Assembly (NCBI RefSeq): GCF_037975245.1
Contig: NC_092567.1
Location: 9,802,714-9,866,713, forward strand
Reading direction: 5' to 3'
From: Apostichopus japonicus
Taxonomy: Eukaryota > Echinodermata > Holothuroidea > Aspidochirotida > Stichopodidae
DNA length: 64,000 nt
The translations under genes were made by a program, and so were the position numbers. Positions 36,701-48,568 of the stretch are shown here, piece by piece. The notes under the pieces are model-generated. The model was not told the DNA's origin. It saw only the letters and a program-made list of their open reading frames with translations, and searched no databases. Each line of letters begins with the position of its first letter. Position 1 is the first letter of the stretch.

Positions 36701-38709
36701 TGGGTTGAATGTGTGTGTGGGGGGGGGGGGGTTAGAGGGGGTCATATTGGATTTTAGTCAGCATAAACTACATAAGTATAACTGTTTTTCTTGTTGATTC
36801 TATGATTTGTTAATCTCCTTCCCAACACGAAAGGGGCGGCAACACCGGACGCCGCGCCGCATGCATATTTTTTCCCAGAGACGAATTGCGAATAAGGGCA
36901 ATTCCCATTAAGAATAAAATGAGGCAACACCCACTGTCCCAAAAACACTTTCTGGACCTTTTTTGTGATTCTGACGTCAGAATATAAAAGAACATGCTTC
37001 ATTCCCCCTGAGCTGATGACTATTTTCGTCGCCCGAAACAAATTTGTGAATTCCTGAAGAACCCTTATCCGTCATGGGGAATAAAAATATGCGCGCCGGA
37101 CCGCGCTGAACCCCGCTTCAAAATGAAGTTGAAAATATGCTAGCTTTCACGGTGCCGTGCAGCGCCGACAATTCCAACAGCCAATTACAGGCACTGATTT
37201 GCTGACTCTAAAACAAATGACATAAATCTTTGTGGAAACGGTGTTGGGAAGGAGTCCGGTAATATAGTGAAATAATCTGTAGCGTTGCCAAGTTTAGTGC
37301 AGTGCGGTGCAGCGCCATGCCCGTAGTCAAGGAGGGGGCAGGGGGAAGGTGAGGTGGGCAGGAAGGCGGCACCCCTTGAAAAAAATCTAGAAAACATAAC
37401 AAAATATGCATTTCCCCCCTGGAAAAATCTTCGCCCCCTAGACATTTTTCACCCCCCCCCCTCCCCCGTGAACATGGTCTGGCTACGGGCCTGCGCAGCG
37501 CCTAAATGCTAGTATAAACTCAATTGCAAATATGCAGAACATATCAGGAAAGACATCTTTGCCTTTGTAGCCTCAAAAAAGGAGTTTACCTTCTGGAAAT
37601 TCCAGTTGGGGTTATCTCGAAACATGCCGTAGTTTGGTTGAGAGACTTGGCTAGATCCTTGGTGTAGGAAACAGCTGCTTCCAAAGATTCAATTTTCATG
37701 ATAACAGCTCTACCACTGGGACTACTCTCTCCAGATGAATTACGAGAGTGTGAATCGAAGCACAGAAATGTACCATCACCCTTGTAAAAGAAAGCGCTGG
37801 TGTATCCTGGTGAGCTGCCAATAGTCACAAATAAATATTGACTACGTTCCACAGCATTTGCAAGCGCCTCCGGAAAAGCATAAACCAGTGATTCGTTGTT
37901 GGATTCGGTGACCTCAAGTGTTCCTGAGTATGGCTGGTGCTTTGTTATATCCAGACGCTCATTGTCCACAGTGATGACATCGGGGATTTCCTCAACTAAT
38001 AAATACTGGACATCCCTCTCCTCTGCTATTTGTCTATATAGTTGATCACCGCTGTAGAGTACGTGATCAACATCCTCTGTCGTGAAACTGACATCATCGA
38101 TAACACCGAGACAGCGATCCACGAGAAATCGTAGAGACATGCCCACACATTGTTTTCCACCGTCCGCGAAATCACCTTGATGTGAAGAACCACTAGCAAG
38201 ACAGCGTCGACCAGTCCTATAAGTAGGAATGAAGGGAAAAAACTGAGACACATCCACACAATGTGATTAGATACTCATCTACAACATTTTTTAGTACTTG
38301 GTTAGCTGCGAAAATAAAAAATTCTGAAAATTGTGGACAGAGCATCAGAGTTAATATAAAAAAGGGGCCAACAATTAGTATGATATTGTTGAAATTTTCC
38401 TGTTGGGAAAGGGCAGAACTGTAGCCAGAGTGTCCCTGGCAGGAGGCATAGCAAAGCCCCAGGAAAATTTGTCATCCTCCCCACCTAGAGACTTTCACCC
38501 TTCTATTGTTTCGCATCTCCTAACTGTCAAATTTTGTTACCGTCGGGCCTATACAGGAAGATTGAGTAGATAATGCTGAGGACCCCCAGCCTATTCCCCT
38601 CAAAGTATCATAATTGATTGAAATATAATTGTATATACCTCTTCCCCCTCTGGAATGCTTGGAAAATATCCTGCTGCCCACGTTGTTTTCCTCTCGTTCT
38701 CTTTCCCAT
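33751..38709 (-). CDS. Cysteine peptidase-like / hAT transposase fusion protein, 4 exons
   Basis: Joining exons 38709-38639, 38216-37590, 36638-36442 and 36140-33751 across three GT-AG introns (phases 2, 2, 1) gives 1094 residues from ATG to stop. All acceptors have good pyrimidine tracts. Residues 1-24 are basic. Residues 33-230 resemble papain-fold C76/OTU-type peptidases: a GGKQCVGMSL box with candidate nucleophile Cys47, and FDSHSRN with Asp178 and His180. Residues 250-300 are an acidic linker with basic PPKRSRP. From about 370 comes a TTF-type zinc finger (LYCLAC, CEYH), then a DUF4371/ZMYM1-like hAT core with ADEVTD (Asp594), YDGAGNM (Asp659), CMSHDLNL, CETRWVERH and the C-terminal SVERSHSAL dimerisation helix (Glu1033). 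The transposase would cut and paste element ends; the peptidase may process ubiquitin-like tags or the fusion itself (inference). No lesion is seen. The upstream frame also stays open to 39015, so the start could differ. Confidence 0.75.
37316..37493. mobile_element. Short hAT-like element in intron 2
   Basis: The ends catgcccgtagtcaag and ctggctacgggcctg are inverted. The flanks tgcagcgc (37308-37315) and cgcagcgc (37494-37501) match at 7 of 8. It lies wholly within the second intron of the fusion gene and leaves the splice sites intact. Confidence 0.7.
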
Positions 38710-39050
38710 GCTGCTTACTATATAGGACTCAATCTGAAATGGAGATATATAATACAGTTTCGAATCAGAATCAGGCAATGAAAGCATTGCATTAATGACA
38801 AGATTTGTGGTGTCGGCTGAGGTTTGTGGGGACTTCCTGCAGTGACCACTCAGCCTACCTAGGCCGAGAGAGCCCCAGGCTGGAGGTAGGAGCCGGGGGG
38901 GGGGGCACTGGGGGCACGTGCCCCCACTTCCCCCAATACAGCAATGGCGCCCCATTGAAATGTAAAATATGCCCCTCCTATATGAATAGGCCGAATGTTT
39001 TTTTTTCGCTCCCAAACAAAATTAAAATATAAATAATAATGGAATGTTTT

Positions 39051-39253
39051 CAGTGGCAGCGGCGGACTTCAGAATTTTGAGGGGACAAGGGGGGGGGGCA
39101 GAATTTCAGGAGGGGAGGGGAGTGGGGGAAAAATAACACTGAATAGGGCTCAAATTTTCACAAATTGCCCCTGGAAAGTGGGGACAGCTGGGGTGAGCAA
39201 GACCATTTGTTCTGGAGGAGTTGCCCCTCATGCCCCCCATAGCTCCGACACTG
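39051..39253. mobile_element. Possible short hAT-like element
   Basis: It starts cagtggcagcggcgg and ends atagctccgacactg, with G-rich interior. The flanks aatgtttt and attattct match at only 5 of 8, so the boundaries are uncertain. Confidence 0.4.
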
Positions 39254-39658
39254 ATTATTCTGTATTGATGGTACGACGAGTGGGAATTGTGTAATGGGAA
39301 AGTGCCCCTCTGATGTTGTGCTGCCCACACCCCCCACTTTTTGGAAGCCTCCTGCCCCCCCCCCCGACCCCAGGCTACGCCAACCTGTAATTTACATGCA
39401 TCAAAATCCCTCCCTGTGTTAAATCCCAGGCTAGGCTGGTCCTTGCACGGTTGCACCATTCCCTCGTGTATGGTTGGCTGCCCGAACCTCCAACGGAGGT
39501 TATTGCCAAAAGGTAGGCCTACAGTGCCTATGCGACCAGACGGCCACAAATTTCCGACACCCATATTCCCAAAAAGCGAAATTTTCGCACTAAACTATTG
39601 TGCTAAATCGATATATTCTTGCTGTATTATATTTTTGCTAAGTTCGAGAGTGAGACAA

Positions 39659-39871
39659 CAGGGGCGTAGCCACTGGGGGGGGGGGGGGGGGCTGGCCCCC
39701 AAATGATCGCAAGCCCCCCTCCCCCCCCAAAAAAATCGCTTGCCTTAAGCATTAATAGCCTAGCATATGGAGCCTGGAACCTCCAGGCCCCCGAGATGAT
39801 TGCCAGTCCCCCTCACCCCCCAAAAAATCCAGCCCCCCCTCCGGAAAAAATCTATCCTGGCTACGCCCCTG
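39659..39871. mobile_element. Short hAT-like element (213 bp)
   Basis: The ends caggggcgtagccac and ctggctacgcccctg are inverted. The flanks tgagacaa and ccagacaa match at 6 of 8. The interior is G/C homopolymer-rich (G14 near 39676). It lies upstream of the fusion gene inside the large element. Confidence 0.7.
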
Positions 39872-40519
39872 CCAGACAATCAGAATTGTGTTCCAAGTTC
39901 CCACAGTACAGAAGAGTGTGTAGTAATTTCATAACATTAGGCCACACACTGTAGCAATGGTACCTCAGTAATGGTATTGTTAGGGAAACATAGGCTATCA
40001 TGTGTGGATAGCCTAGGCTTGGATTGAGTCTGTCGTGCGATCGTACCACACTCGTTTTCTCACATTTTTGAAACTAATAATTTCATCACACTGTGCGTGC
40101 TTCTATAACATGTAGCATGTATTGCTTTCGTCATATACTCACGTCTAGTTGCGAGTCGTTTCCCTCTCTGCTAGCTTCGTGCTTACTGGATCCGGACTGC
40201 CGCGAACGTACGTTAAAAGTGCATCGTGCTCAGTGCTTCCACACTCAAAATTTGTTTTTCCCGAAATGGAATCCAAAATTTCCCGAATCGGCTCGGTATT
40301 TCCTGAAATTTCCAAAGTGCCGTACGGCTCACCCTACCCAACACCTACATTTTTGTATAGAAATAATTTTCACACTTCGAGACTCCATATGATATTTTTT
40401 CTTTTAATTTTTTCATCACGCATGGGGCCCTTTCCCTCGAACGCGGTAAAAAAAAAGTTCAGGATTTTCAAAAAGGGGGGGCCCGGGCCCCCCGGGCCCC
40501 CCCCCTGGATCCGCCCCTG

Positions 40520-42280
40520 AAAATCGTACTAAAACGTTGTTTTAGACATTAATTAATAACAATGACATGTTTTGTTTTTTAATCCAGTTCTTTGTTCCAT
40601 TATTATGATCTCTAATGGTGTCTCTTTGAAGACAATAGGAACAAGTGACTTTGACGTATTATAGTAAGATTTTAACATAAAAGTAACGAAGATAATGTTC
40701 TGTATATTAAACATTAACCTTAAATGTGATGATCGGCTCTCCATACATATCTTTCATTCTTCTTGTATCGTTATTTTGCTTCTTCTTATTACTGGTGCTG
40801 CTTGATGATTAATGATTATTCATGATCTCTACATTATAATTTAGTTCTTGTCGTATTTGCTTGAAGCCAATTGGATATTATGAAGCCTCAAGTTTACCAA
40901 TATTACCCAGGCAACGTCCCGCAAAACTGAATATATTTACATTACTATACAAACACAGATTCACATATAAATATGGAAAAAAAATCACTGCGTTGCAGTA
41001 TCTGTTTATGATGTTACATATTTCCAAGTATATATTTATCCCTTTAGTTTGTAATTGTTCTTGGTATCTTCCGTATTTCTGTTTGCTTGTACAAATATTT
41101 AATTTTACTACCAAACACACTTGTTCCCTTTGAGGCGATCCTGGTCTCTCATTGTGATACAATTACCGATTCGTCCCGTTTATCTGTTACTATATCATAA
41201 GTTCATATCGTAGAATCTAATCATGAAATTATTGATATTGTAATGTCAATGGAAGCAATAAAAGAAAACTAATCGGAGAAATATTGTCAACAGTGTTATC
41301 TCTGTGTAACATAAAGTTTATGTACTAACTTGTAATTTCAACCTTTTACTCTTTTCCTGTCCTGCGGCAAGGTCACACAGAAGGTTATTGCTATACAGTA
41401 ACTCTCCGGTAAAACAGGTGAGGCTGGTATAGTTGCGGTTGAGATTAAGAAATTCTCCTAACAAAAGTGTTGATGTCGCTATGTGTGCCTTAAATTTAAA
41501 CTTTTGTATGTATTGTTAACTCCTATTATAATATTATACATGTATCTAACCATGTATCTAACCATGTGTCCGTACAACTGCCGATAAGAAATAAACTGAT
41601 TGGACCAATAATGCACGATAAAATACATTTAGGTTATGTAACACACAAATTCAGTGCAATCTTTTACTTTTGCATTTAAAAAGCTTATTTCTGCATACAT
41701 TATTACATCATTTAATGATATCTTAATTTACCTGAACTTACTCTTAAGCAAACGTTACTTACACATCTATGATGACAAGAAAACTGTTCTCTCTTCGTAA
41801 ACCTTATTAAGGCAGCCGTATTTCCGACTTATCAAGAATGTTACCAAAATCTTAAGACTATTCAAAATGAGATTGCAATTAATCAAATTAAGGCATCTTG
41901 TTTTAAGTCGGCTAATGAGAGTAATTAGCAACATACATAAAGCTTACAAATTGTAGTCACCAAGATCAGTGTTTATCTAGATCTAGAACATCCAAACTTT
42001 AATTTACTGTTTGTTTGAATTAAGCCTTAAAATGTTAACGAATAGTTTTGCTACGGTACTCTATAAATATTTGCTTTAAATATACAACGAATAATCTACT
42101 TAGCCTAAAACGAAATAGTTCAACGTAACAGACTAGCATCCAATCTAGCGCCGTCTAAAATAATTAAGTTTGCATCACACGGAGGACACAACTGTCTTCT
42201 GAGAGTTACCGTATCGTTACCGCAAGATGAAGACTGTGGAGTACGGTCAGGTTAGTCAGAGCAAAGTTGTAGGATTATAT
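40520..42280. other. Non-coding stretch
   Basis: AT-rich flank of the large element. A 13-bp tandem word (accatgtatcta) repeats at about 41540-41570. No gene recognised. Confidence 0.45.
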
Positions 42281-42283
42281 CGA

Positions 42284-42645
42284 TCATCCATGTTTATTTG
42301 AGATCGGAAGGGCCGCCCTGACGTAAGTTAGTTGTTGATGTTCGCAATAATGAATATTCAAAGAACATGTTGATATAAACATCAAGAGAAACAAAGGTGG
42401 GACCAAAGTAATGTATTTTAGACGGCGCTCGTACGCTTTATTCAAAGAGAAATAAGAACTGTGCGGCAATGCTTTGTCCATTTATTAGAGTGAAGTTGAA
42501 TTATTTTTTACTCATCAATGTTTATTTGAGATTGGAAAGGACCATTCTGACGTTCGCTAATTGTTGATGTTCGCAATAATGAATATTCAAAGAACATAAT
42601 GATATAGATATTAACATAAAGAGAAAGAAAGATGAACCAACATAC
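42284..42645 (+). repeat. Tandem duplication, period about 227 bp
   Basis: atgtttatttgagat at 42289 and about 42518 begins two copies of a roughly 125-bp block. Both contain the identical gttgatgttcgcaataatga and atattcaaagaaca. Divergence is modest. Confidence 0.8.
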
Positions 42646-43394
42646 GGTGTAGCTTACTATTGTAAAAGTCATTTCCACTATTTAGAGGGATACTGTGTTC
42701 GTTTTCATACAAACACAGTATAAATGTAGTTAATAGCTTATATATTGCATCAAATGATATAGTTTTGCCAGGAGTACAAAGACAAACTTGTGTTTATATA
42801 CAGAATTAAAAAATCAGGACGACGATAGAGATATTGCTCGTTATGTATATTTGGCGTATATGAATACAAACGATTATCCAGGTTAATCGGTTCGTAATCT
42901 AGCATTTTGAACGATGAACCTGCATTATCGGTCAAAAAACCAGAATTAAAAATAATAAACTTCTATTATTAACCGAATTATCGGTGGGATTTGTAACCGA
43001 TAATATAATTGTATTGCCTATAAGCTTTCGTTTTCAGTTGAAAAACCTAGAGTAGCGGTAAAACACAAAGACCGGCATTGAGCAATAATCCAATTTTCCC
43101 GACAGAATAAAACTGGAATATATCATTAGTGGGTGGGTTGCTTTGCTATACACGTGATTCAGGAATAATATTGACATGCGAGTAAACATCCGGTTAGCAT
43201 AACAATACGCGTAGAATGCAATTCTTTGTTCCGAAGAAGAAATTAAAGAAAAGAAAACCGCAGGTGGCTTTGTAAACATTCTAGGCACAGGTGTTCGGTA
43301 TCTAGTCATACATTATTGTATTCATGATAGTTGAATAGGCTCGTTGCTCGTGCATCAAATCCAATATAAGCAACTGAACGTACAGGGACTGCAG

Positions 43395-44355
43395 CAGCGC
43401 CGTAACGCCTATGTGATGGGGCAAACCCAGGGGCCCCGACCAAAGGGGGCACCCGCTGCACTGATGTACAGAACTTAGAAGAGGGGTACCCTTTTTTTTC
43501 TTTTTTCTTTTTGAAACGGCACGTTTTCGTTGGAAAAGAAACTATAAACGAGACAATGGACATATTTTTCATTTTTTCTGTGCTTGAATACGTTCGTCAT
43601 AAATCATATGCCCCTGCAACTGCAAATTTCGTATCCTTCTTTCCGCACGACTGACTCAAGATCCTGAGGTACACACTGGAACTTGATAGGCTACGCTGGT
43701 ACATATTATAGCGAAATAGCGCCTCTAATTTCAATGAATTCGCTCTCGGTCAGGGTTGCCACAATGAATACCGTTGGCCGATAACTTGCCAAATGACACA
43801 AATTTGGCATATTTTGAACCCCTTTGGCTGATGCTTTCCTCAGCTATCTGCCAAATCGACGATACCTCAGATTTGTGTGTGGATTTGTATGTATCCGTAT
43901 CAGGCAGTAAATCGAATTTGGCATATTTTCCACCGTTTTGCTGATATTTTGCCACGGGTGGAAATATACATGTTTATGTTAATTGGACATTGGTAATTTG
44001 GTCTTATTGTCCTTTCAATCTCTTAATGTACTCTAGCTTTGCAACACATATTTTCATGTTCCCAGAATGACAGACAAGGCGGACCAAAAATGTGTCTATG
44101 AACGCAGATTTTCCAAAAAATCTCAGTCGATAAAATCACCACAAAATGTTCCATATACGGCTAAGATTGCACCAGAGAGCTTGTAGAACCTAAGAGCTTC
44201 CATGGTCCTAAGGCGGGCCCTGGACCCACGCTTTTGGGACTTCGCGCTCCGCGCTTGTGATGTGCGCTGCGCGCACATCGGTTGATTCTCCGCCTTTGCT
44301 AGGGGGCCCTTCCTTCCCTGGACCCAGGGGCCCCAGACTCATCGTTACGCCGCTG
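43395..44355. mobile_element. Non-autonomous hAT-like element, 961 bp
   Basis: The ends are cagcgccgtaacg and cgttacgccgctg (12 of 13 inverted match), flanked by a perfect 8-bp TSD gactgcag at 43387-43394 and 44356-44363. The interior contains internal gcc(a)aat/tttggcatatttt repeats and a palindromic cgcgctccgcgc block near 44248. No intact coding frame; the enzyme must come from elsewhere. Confidence 0.9.
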
Positions 44356-44729
44356 GACTGCAGGTGATATTGTTACCATTTAGTAATTTCCTCAAATGCA
44401 TCAAATTAAAAAAAAAAAAAAAAACATGCGACCTTTTCATCGTGCTTTACATCTCTGGAAATGTTTTTGCAAGTATCGTCGTTGGATCAGTATCCCAGGA
44501 TTTTACCTTGTGATTCTTTCGCGATCATTTCGACATTCCAGATGGATGTAGGCTATATGCTACCATGAATTAAGGATCGATATAGTTTTCAGAGACCTGC
44601 ATCTTTTCGTGGGCTGAGAAGATGATCCTTTGTGGAGGATTAAGTTTGTTGAGAGGATCAGTTTGTTTTTATACCGGGATACATTTTCAACTGTATAGTG
44701 TAACGATAGTTATTTTCTAATGGTGAAGG

Positions 44730-47700
44730 ATATTACAATATCATTTAAACTAAGTATTAAGTCGAATTATGTACTGTTAATTCATCAATCAATCTCCAAT
44801 TATTGTTTGACATAATTCATCAGTGGGCGTTAAGTAAAACTGGTCAATACCTACCGTCAAAATGTCGGCACAAATAATATAATTCAGTTCCGCGGTGATC
44901 CAATTGCTAATATGTATTTGGTGTTTGAAATTTGGAGAACATAATTAACTGTATTGTTTAGTCGGTTAAAACAAATTACCATACCATTTGAAATCCTTTA
45001 TTCCAAAATATTATTGTTGCATATGCGAAATGAAAGCTCATATTTAAAAGGCAATATTCTCTAGTGCGATGTTATTACGTGAGATGTTAGTACTTCACCA
45101 AGGTTAAAAAAAGCTTGACATGCACCGCGCGTCCTAACTCGGCATATACTTGTCCAATAACTAAAGAAGTATGGCAGGTTTGTGCGCACCATACATATAT
45201 ACTGTTAGGGTATACGTAAGTAACATATAAATGCGGCAACAAGCTTATACAATACGTTTGTCAACATTGGTTAATTGCATGGAAGTTTCAGTATATTATC
45301 AGCTATTATAAAGTAAATTCAACAATTAAACACTTTGGATTATTAAAACAGATTTAAAGTGATATATATTGATAAATAAAACAGACGAACACTCGCAACC
45401 GAAGGTTTCCTTATACTCAGATTGAAGTATAAAGGTCCCATCTTATGATCTGTTTCATAGACTGACACTAATTATCACAAACCCAGTGGCGGAGCGTCCA
45501 TATAGTCAGGGGGCGAATGCCCCCCCCCCCCCCTGACGGACTCAAATGTACTGCTGGCGCATTTTTCAGCTTTTAACGACTTTTAAATTATTCGCGATTA
45601 TTGACTTTTTTATTGCGCTCCTCATCTAAATATTGACATTTGTCACATTTTCTTGCTGTAATTTTCTGACAAAATGCTCTAACGGCTATTTATTCTTCTT
45701 TTATCTGCAAACCAGCAAGGCCCGGAAAGGGTCATTTCCGGCGATCTAGGGAGTATCTTTACTCAAAAAACATCTGTACACTCCGCGCCAACCTGTGGTG
45801 GCGCTCCGCTTAGATAGTGTCAAAAGCGCCCCTACAGACAATTCTCGCCCCCTCTGACCAATACCCCTAGCTCCGCCACTGCACAAACCTTTCACCAAAA
45901 ACAACAAAGCTAGTAATATTCACTCAAATACACAAATCAGGAAATAATTTAACGTTTACTAGGCCAGCTTTGAACATTCTCCGATGATCAATCTTCACCC
46001 CAGCCCAACATGAAACATTAAAATAAGGTAAAGTATGTAAGACAATAGTCCTTGACTTTCTTGATAGAGGCGGAATTATTTAGTGCAGTCATTGTCTATC
46101 ATTTGTGTAGCATACACAGAAACCAGAGAAAAACTACACATTCACCTGTGACTCATTCCATTGCGTGAATAAAGTAAATTAGTCATCATTTCCAAGAAAA
46201 CCGTTGCTTAGTAACTAAATTAGAGCCAAACCTAAGTTGATATTACAAACGAGTTAAGCTAACTAGCAAACAAACTTATTGACCAACCTTCAAAATTACC
46301 TTTAATTATCAGAATTGATTATGCCACCATTTGAATATAAGTTGCGGTCATGGTGAAAATGGAAAACCCCAAGTTTATATTCTGTAGTACCATCATACAA
46401 TAATGTATGAAATATTAAAATCTCTTTGCAGGGATTAAGCAGCAAGCATAGCGCATGAGCGAATTTAAGGACATTTCACCTTCTTTACTCACACTGCTTC
46501 TTAAAAATTTGACATTCTGGTGTAATATGATCGAACAATCGACTGTATGACGTTGTTGAAGTATTAAACTAATCCGCAAGTTAATATCATTGAGATACCT
46601 ATCAGCAGTGTTCCATCAGCGTTATCAATAACAGAACATACAGATCTAAGCGTCGCTAAGTAATCGTATTCCAACATAGACATACATAGGTTTTGAACCA
46701 CGGCACTGAATTTAGTTGACAGAGGTAAAATGTCGAAAGTTATTTCCCTTATGATGATTACTTCCTGATACGTTTAATTTAATTTGTCTTTTTAATCATC
46801 ATATTATTATTGTTAGAATTTAAGCTCATGGTGCATCAAGCAAATGTATGTCGGCCGTATTTTCACAGCTTTGTAAATATACGAAAAAATCGTTCCAATT
46901 CTTCTCGCTGGTAAATTTGGTTCCATTTCTTTTACGTAACTCAATAAAATGACTGCTATTGCGAGCTCACCACGACTCAATAGAGGTGCAGAGCTTTAGG
47001 GTTGAGAACGTGACTGCTGGTGGAAGAGGATAGTATAGCTATCAATGGTATCAGTGTGACGTCATATTAGCCGCATACTTGATAGTCTTCGATTCCGAAT
47101 TCTTCTTTCCTGGATGAAGTTTGTACGTATTTTGTTTATCTTTGGATATTTCTTGATAAATTCGCGACACTTTAGTTGGGTCAAACCACCTCCTCCTTAT
47201 GTTAGTATACACTCGTTTACTAAATTACTTTAAAAACAGTAAGTTATAAACTACAGACTTCATACTTCATAAAGAAATAGTTACTTTTTTAACTGTTCAT
47301 TCTCCACCCCAAATAGCGTAGTATTAATTGTGGACTGGTACATGGTTTTGTCTAATAGACCTATGTTAGTTGTAAGGTTTAACCATACTTTTACAACTAA
47401 AGATTGAGCTATTTCCTCTTCCCTTTTATTACAGCCAACGCTGTGTAAAACGCATTTACTATATACTCTGTGGATGGAATAGCTAATTAGATGTGTTATT
47501 GGTGGTTTCAATATAAACACTAACGGTATTACGTAGACGCATATGACACAAACATTGTCAAAGAAAGGTGATAGGATTACATCCCCTGATTCGGGACTTG
47601 TTTTGAAATGAAGCTGTGTTATACCTCTTTCTCCAAGTGAAAGGCTTTTAGATGAAAACTTTTAGCTTAATTTAACAGATTAGTTTCATGAATTAAGATG

Positions 47701-48250
47701 ATGATTGACGCATTACATACCCCTCCCCTCTTCACCCCCTCCTATTTTATAGACATGCTGATGTAGTGTTTTCAAGATATTGAAAAGCTTTGAGAATATG
47801 TGACCATATTGTTTACTTACAACAATTAACGTAACGTTAGCGTACAGTAAGTCACTTGACTGTAGTATCACAATGGACTGGAGTTACTCCTGAAAAGGAT
47901 GAAATTATTAAAAAAAGTGTAAGAGTTTGCACAATATGCAGTACTGTTAACTTTGTGGGACACAAATACATCAGTATTGGAATAAACGTTTCGCTATTTA
48001 AGAGCAACCAACTTGTTGTAACCATTAGTAGGTCTCGTAGTGTGTGAGTATTGCATAGTAGTCAGAATGACACGATAAAACAAACTCAAAATATAGATGG
48101 AAACAGTTTTCAGGAATTGAAGTAGGATGATTTAATTGCACTAAAGGAAACAATGTCGGCGGTGAGGGGAGCATCGAAGTAATTACTTTCTTGGATATCC
48201 ACATTATTTATTTTTATGGTATTCAACGTTAAATATAACTGTATTCTGCT
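44730..48250 (+). repeat. Segmental duplication, copy A
   Basis: Blocks in order: P (tcatttaaactaagtattaa, 44741), Q (ggtgatccaattgct, 44896), R (ctccgatgatcaatc, 45978), S (ctttagggttgagaacgtga, 46992), then a run to about 48245. Each recurs in copy B (48.9-52.4 kb) but B has the order R, P, Q, S. Copy A alone carries the hAT-like insertion at 45484-45881 and a roughly 220-bp segment at 47291-47510. Open frames in the S block do not stay in frame between copies, so no protein is supported. Confidence 0.85.
45484..45881 (+). mobile_element. CAGTGGCGGAGC hAT-like element, copy 2
   Basis: It starts cagtggcggagc and ends gctccgccactg, 398 bp, flanked by a perfect 8-bp TSD cacaaacc (45476-45483 and 45882-45889). 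Its interior matches the element at 22575-22967 in opposite orientation, including the G/C-rich module at 45777-45822. Confidence 0.92.
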
Positions 48251-48523
48251 TTTGCGTGAAATAGAGCTTTCAATGAATACATAGGCGTGGTCTTTCCGAT
48301 ACTAAGTTTATTGTGGATACACCCAGGAGCATAATGAACCAGACTTGGTGTTATTGTATATTATCAAGTTCATTGTACAACAATGCAAAACGACGATTTT
48401 CGAAACATTGATATGATTACTTAGAAAATGGCAATTTGGAGACTTCTTAAATCATATAAAAGAATTAATGAAAGTAAGAAACTGGTATTTTCATCCATGT
48501 GAGTATGCCATCAAGTTAATGTT

Positions 48524-48568
48524 AAATTGTTGTTCGTGTTAAACTATGTTAAACACGAACAACAATTT
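48524..48568. repeat. Perfect 17-bp hairpin
   Basis: aaattgttgttcgtgtt (48524-48540) and its exact inverse (48552-48568) enclose an 11-nt loop. It could be a small foldback footprint or a structured RNA; no context supports a miRNA call. Confidence 0.6.

Larger units (their letters stand above)
32703..40519 (-). mobile_element. Candidate autonomous hAT element carrying a peptidase-transposase gene
   Basis: The left end cagtggcggatccagg (32703-32718) is inverted at the right as cctggatccgcccctg (40504-40519), 15 of 16 matching. Both ends are followed inward by G/C-rich subterminal sequence, as in hAT elements. The 7.8 kb between them includes the whole 33751-38709 gene on the minus strand. 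The flanks do not form a clean 8-bp TSD (ctcaaaat and aaaatcgt share only an offset AAAATC), so one end may belong to a different insertion or the target site has decayed. Shorter hAT-like elements are nested at 37316-37493, 39659-39871 and possibly 39051-39253, so the element is not a very recent arrival. Confidence 0.6.

Noticed and set aside
39106-39706. Overlapping 121- and 152-codon open frames on both strands
   Set aside because: They lie over G/C-rich transposon-end sequence; the length comes from the lack of AT-rich stop codons there.
47281-47520. 79-codon minus-strand frame in duplication copy A
   Set aside because: The corresponding segment is absent from copy B and no domain is visible; chance frame in a copy-specific segment.
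48524-48568. microRNA precursor
   Set aside because: The stem is only 17 bp with an 11-nt loop, shorter than an animal pre-miRNA; left as a hairpin.
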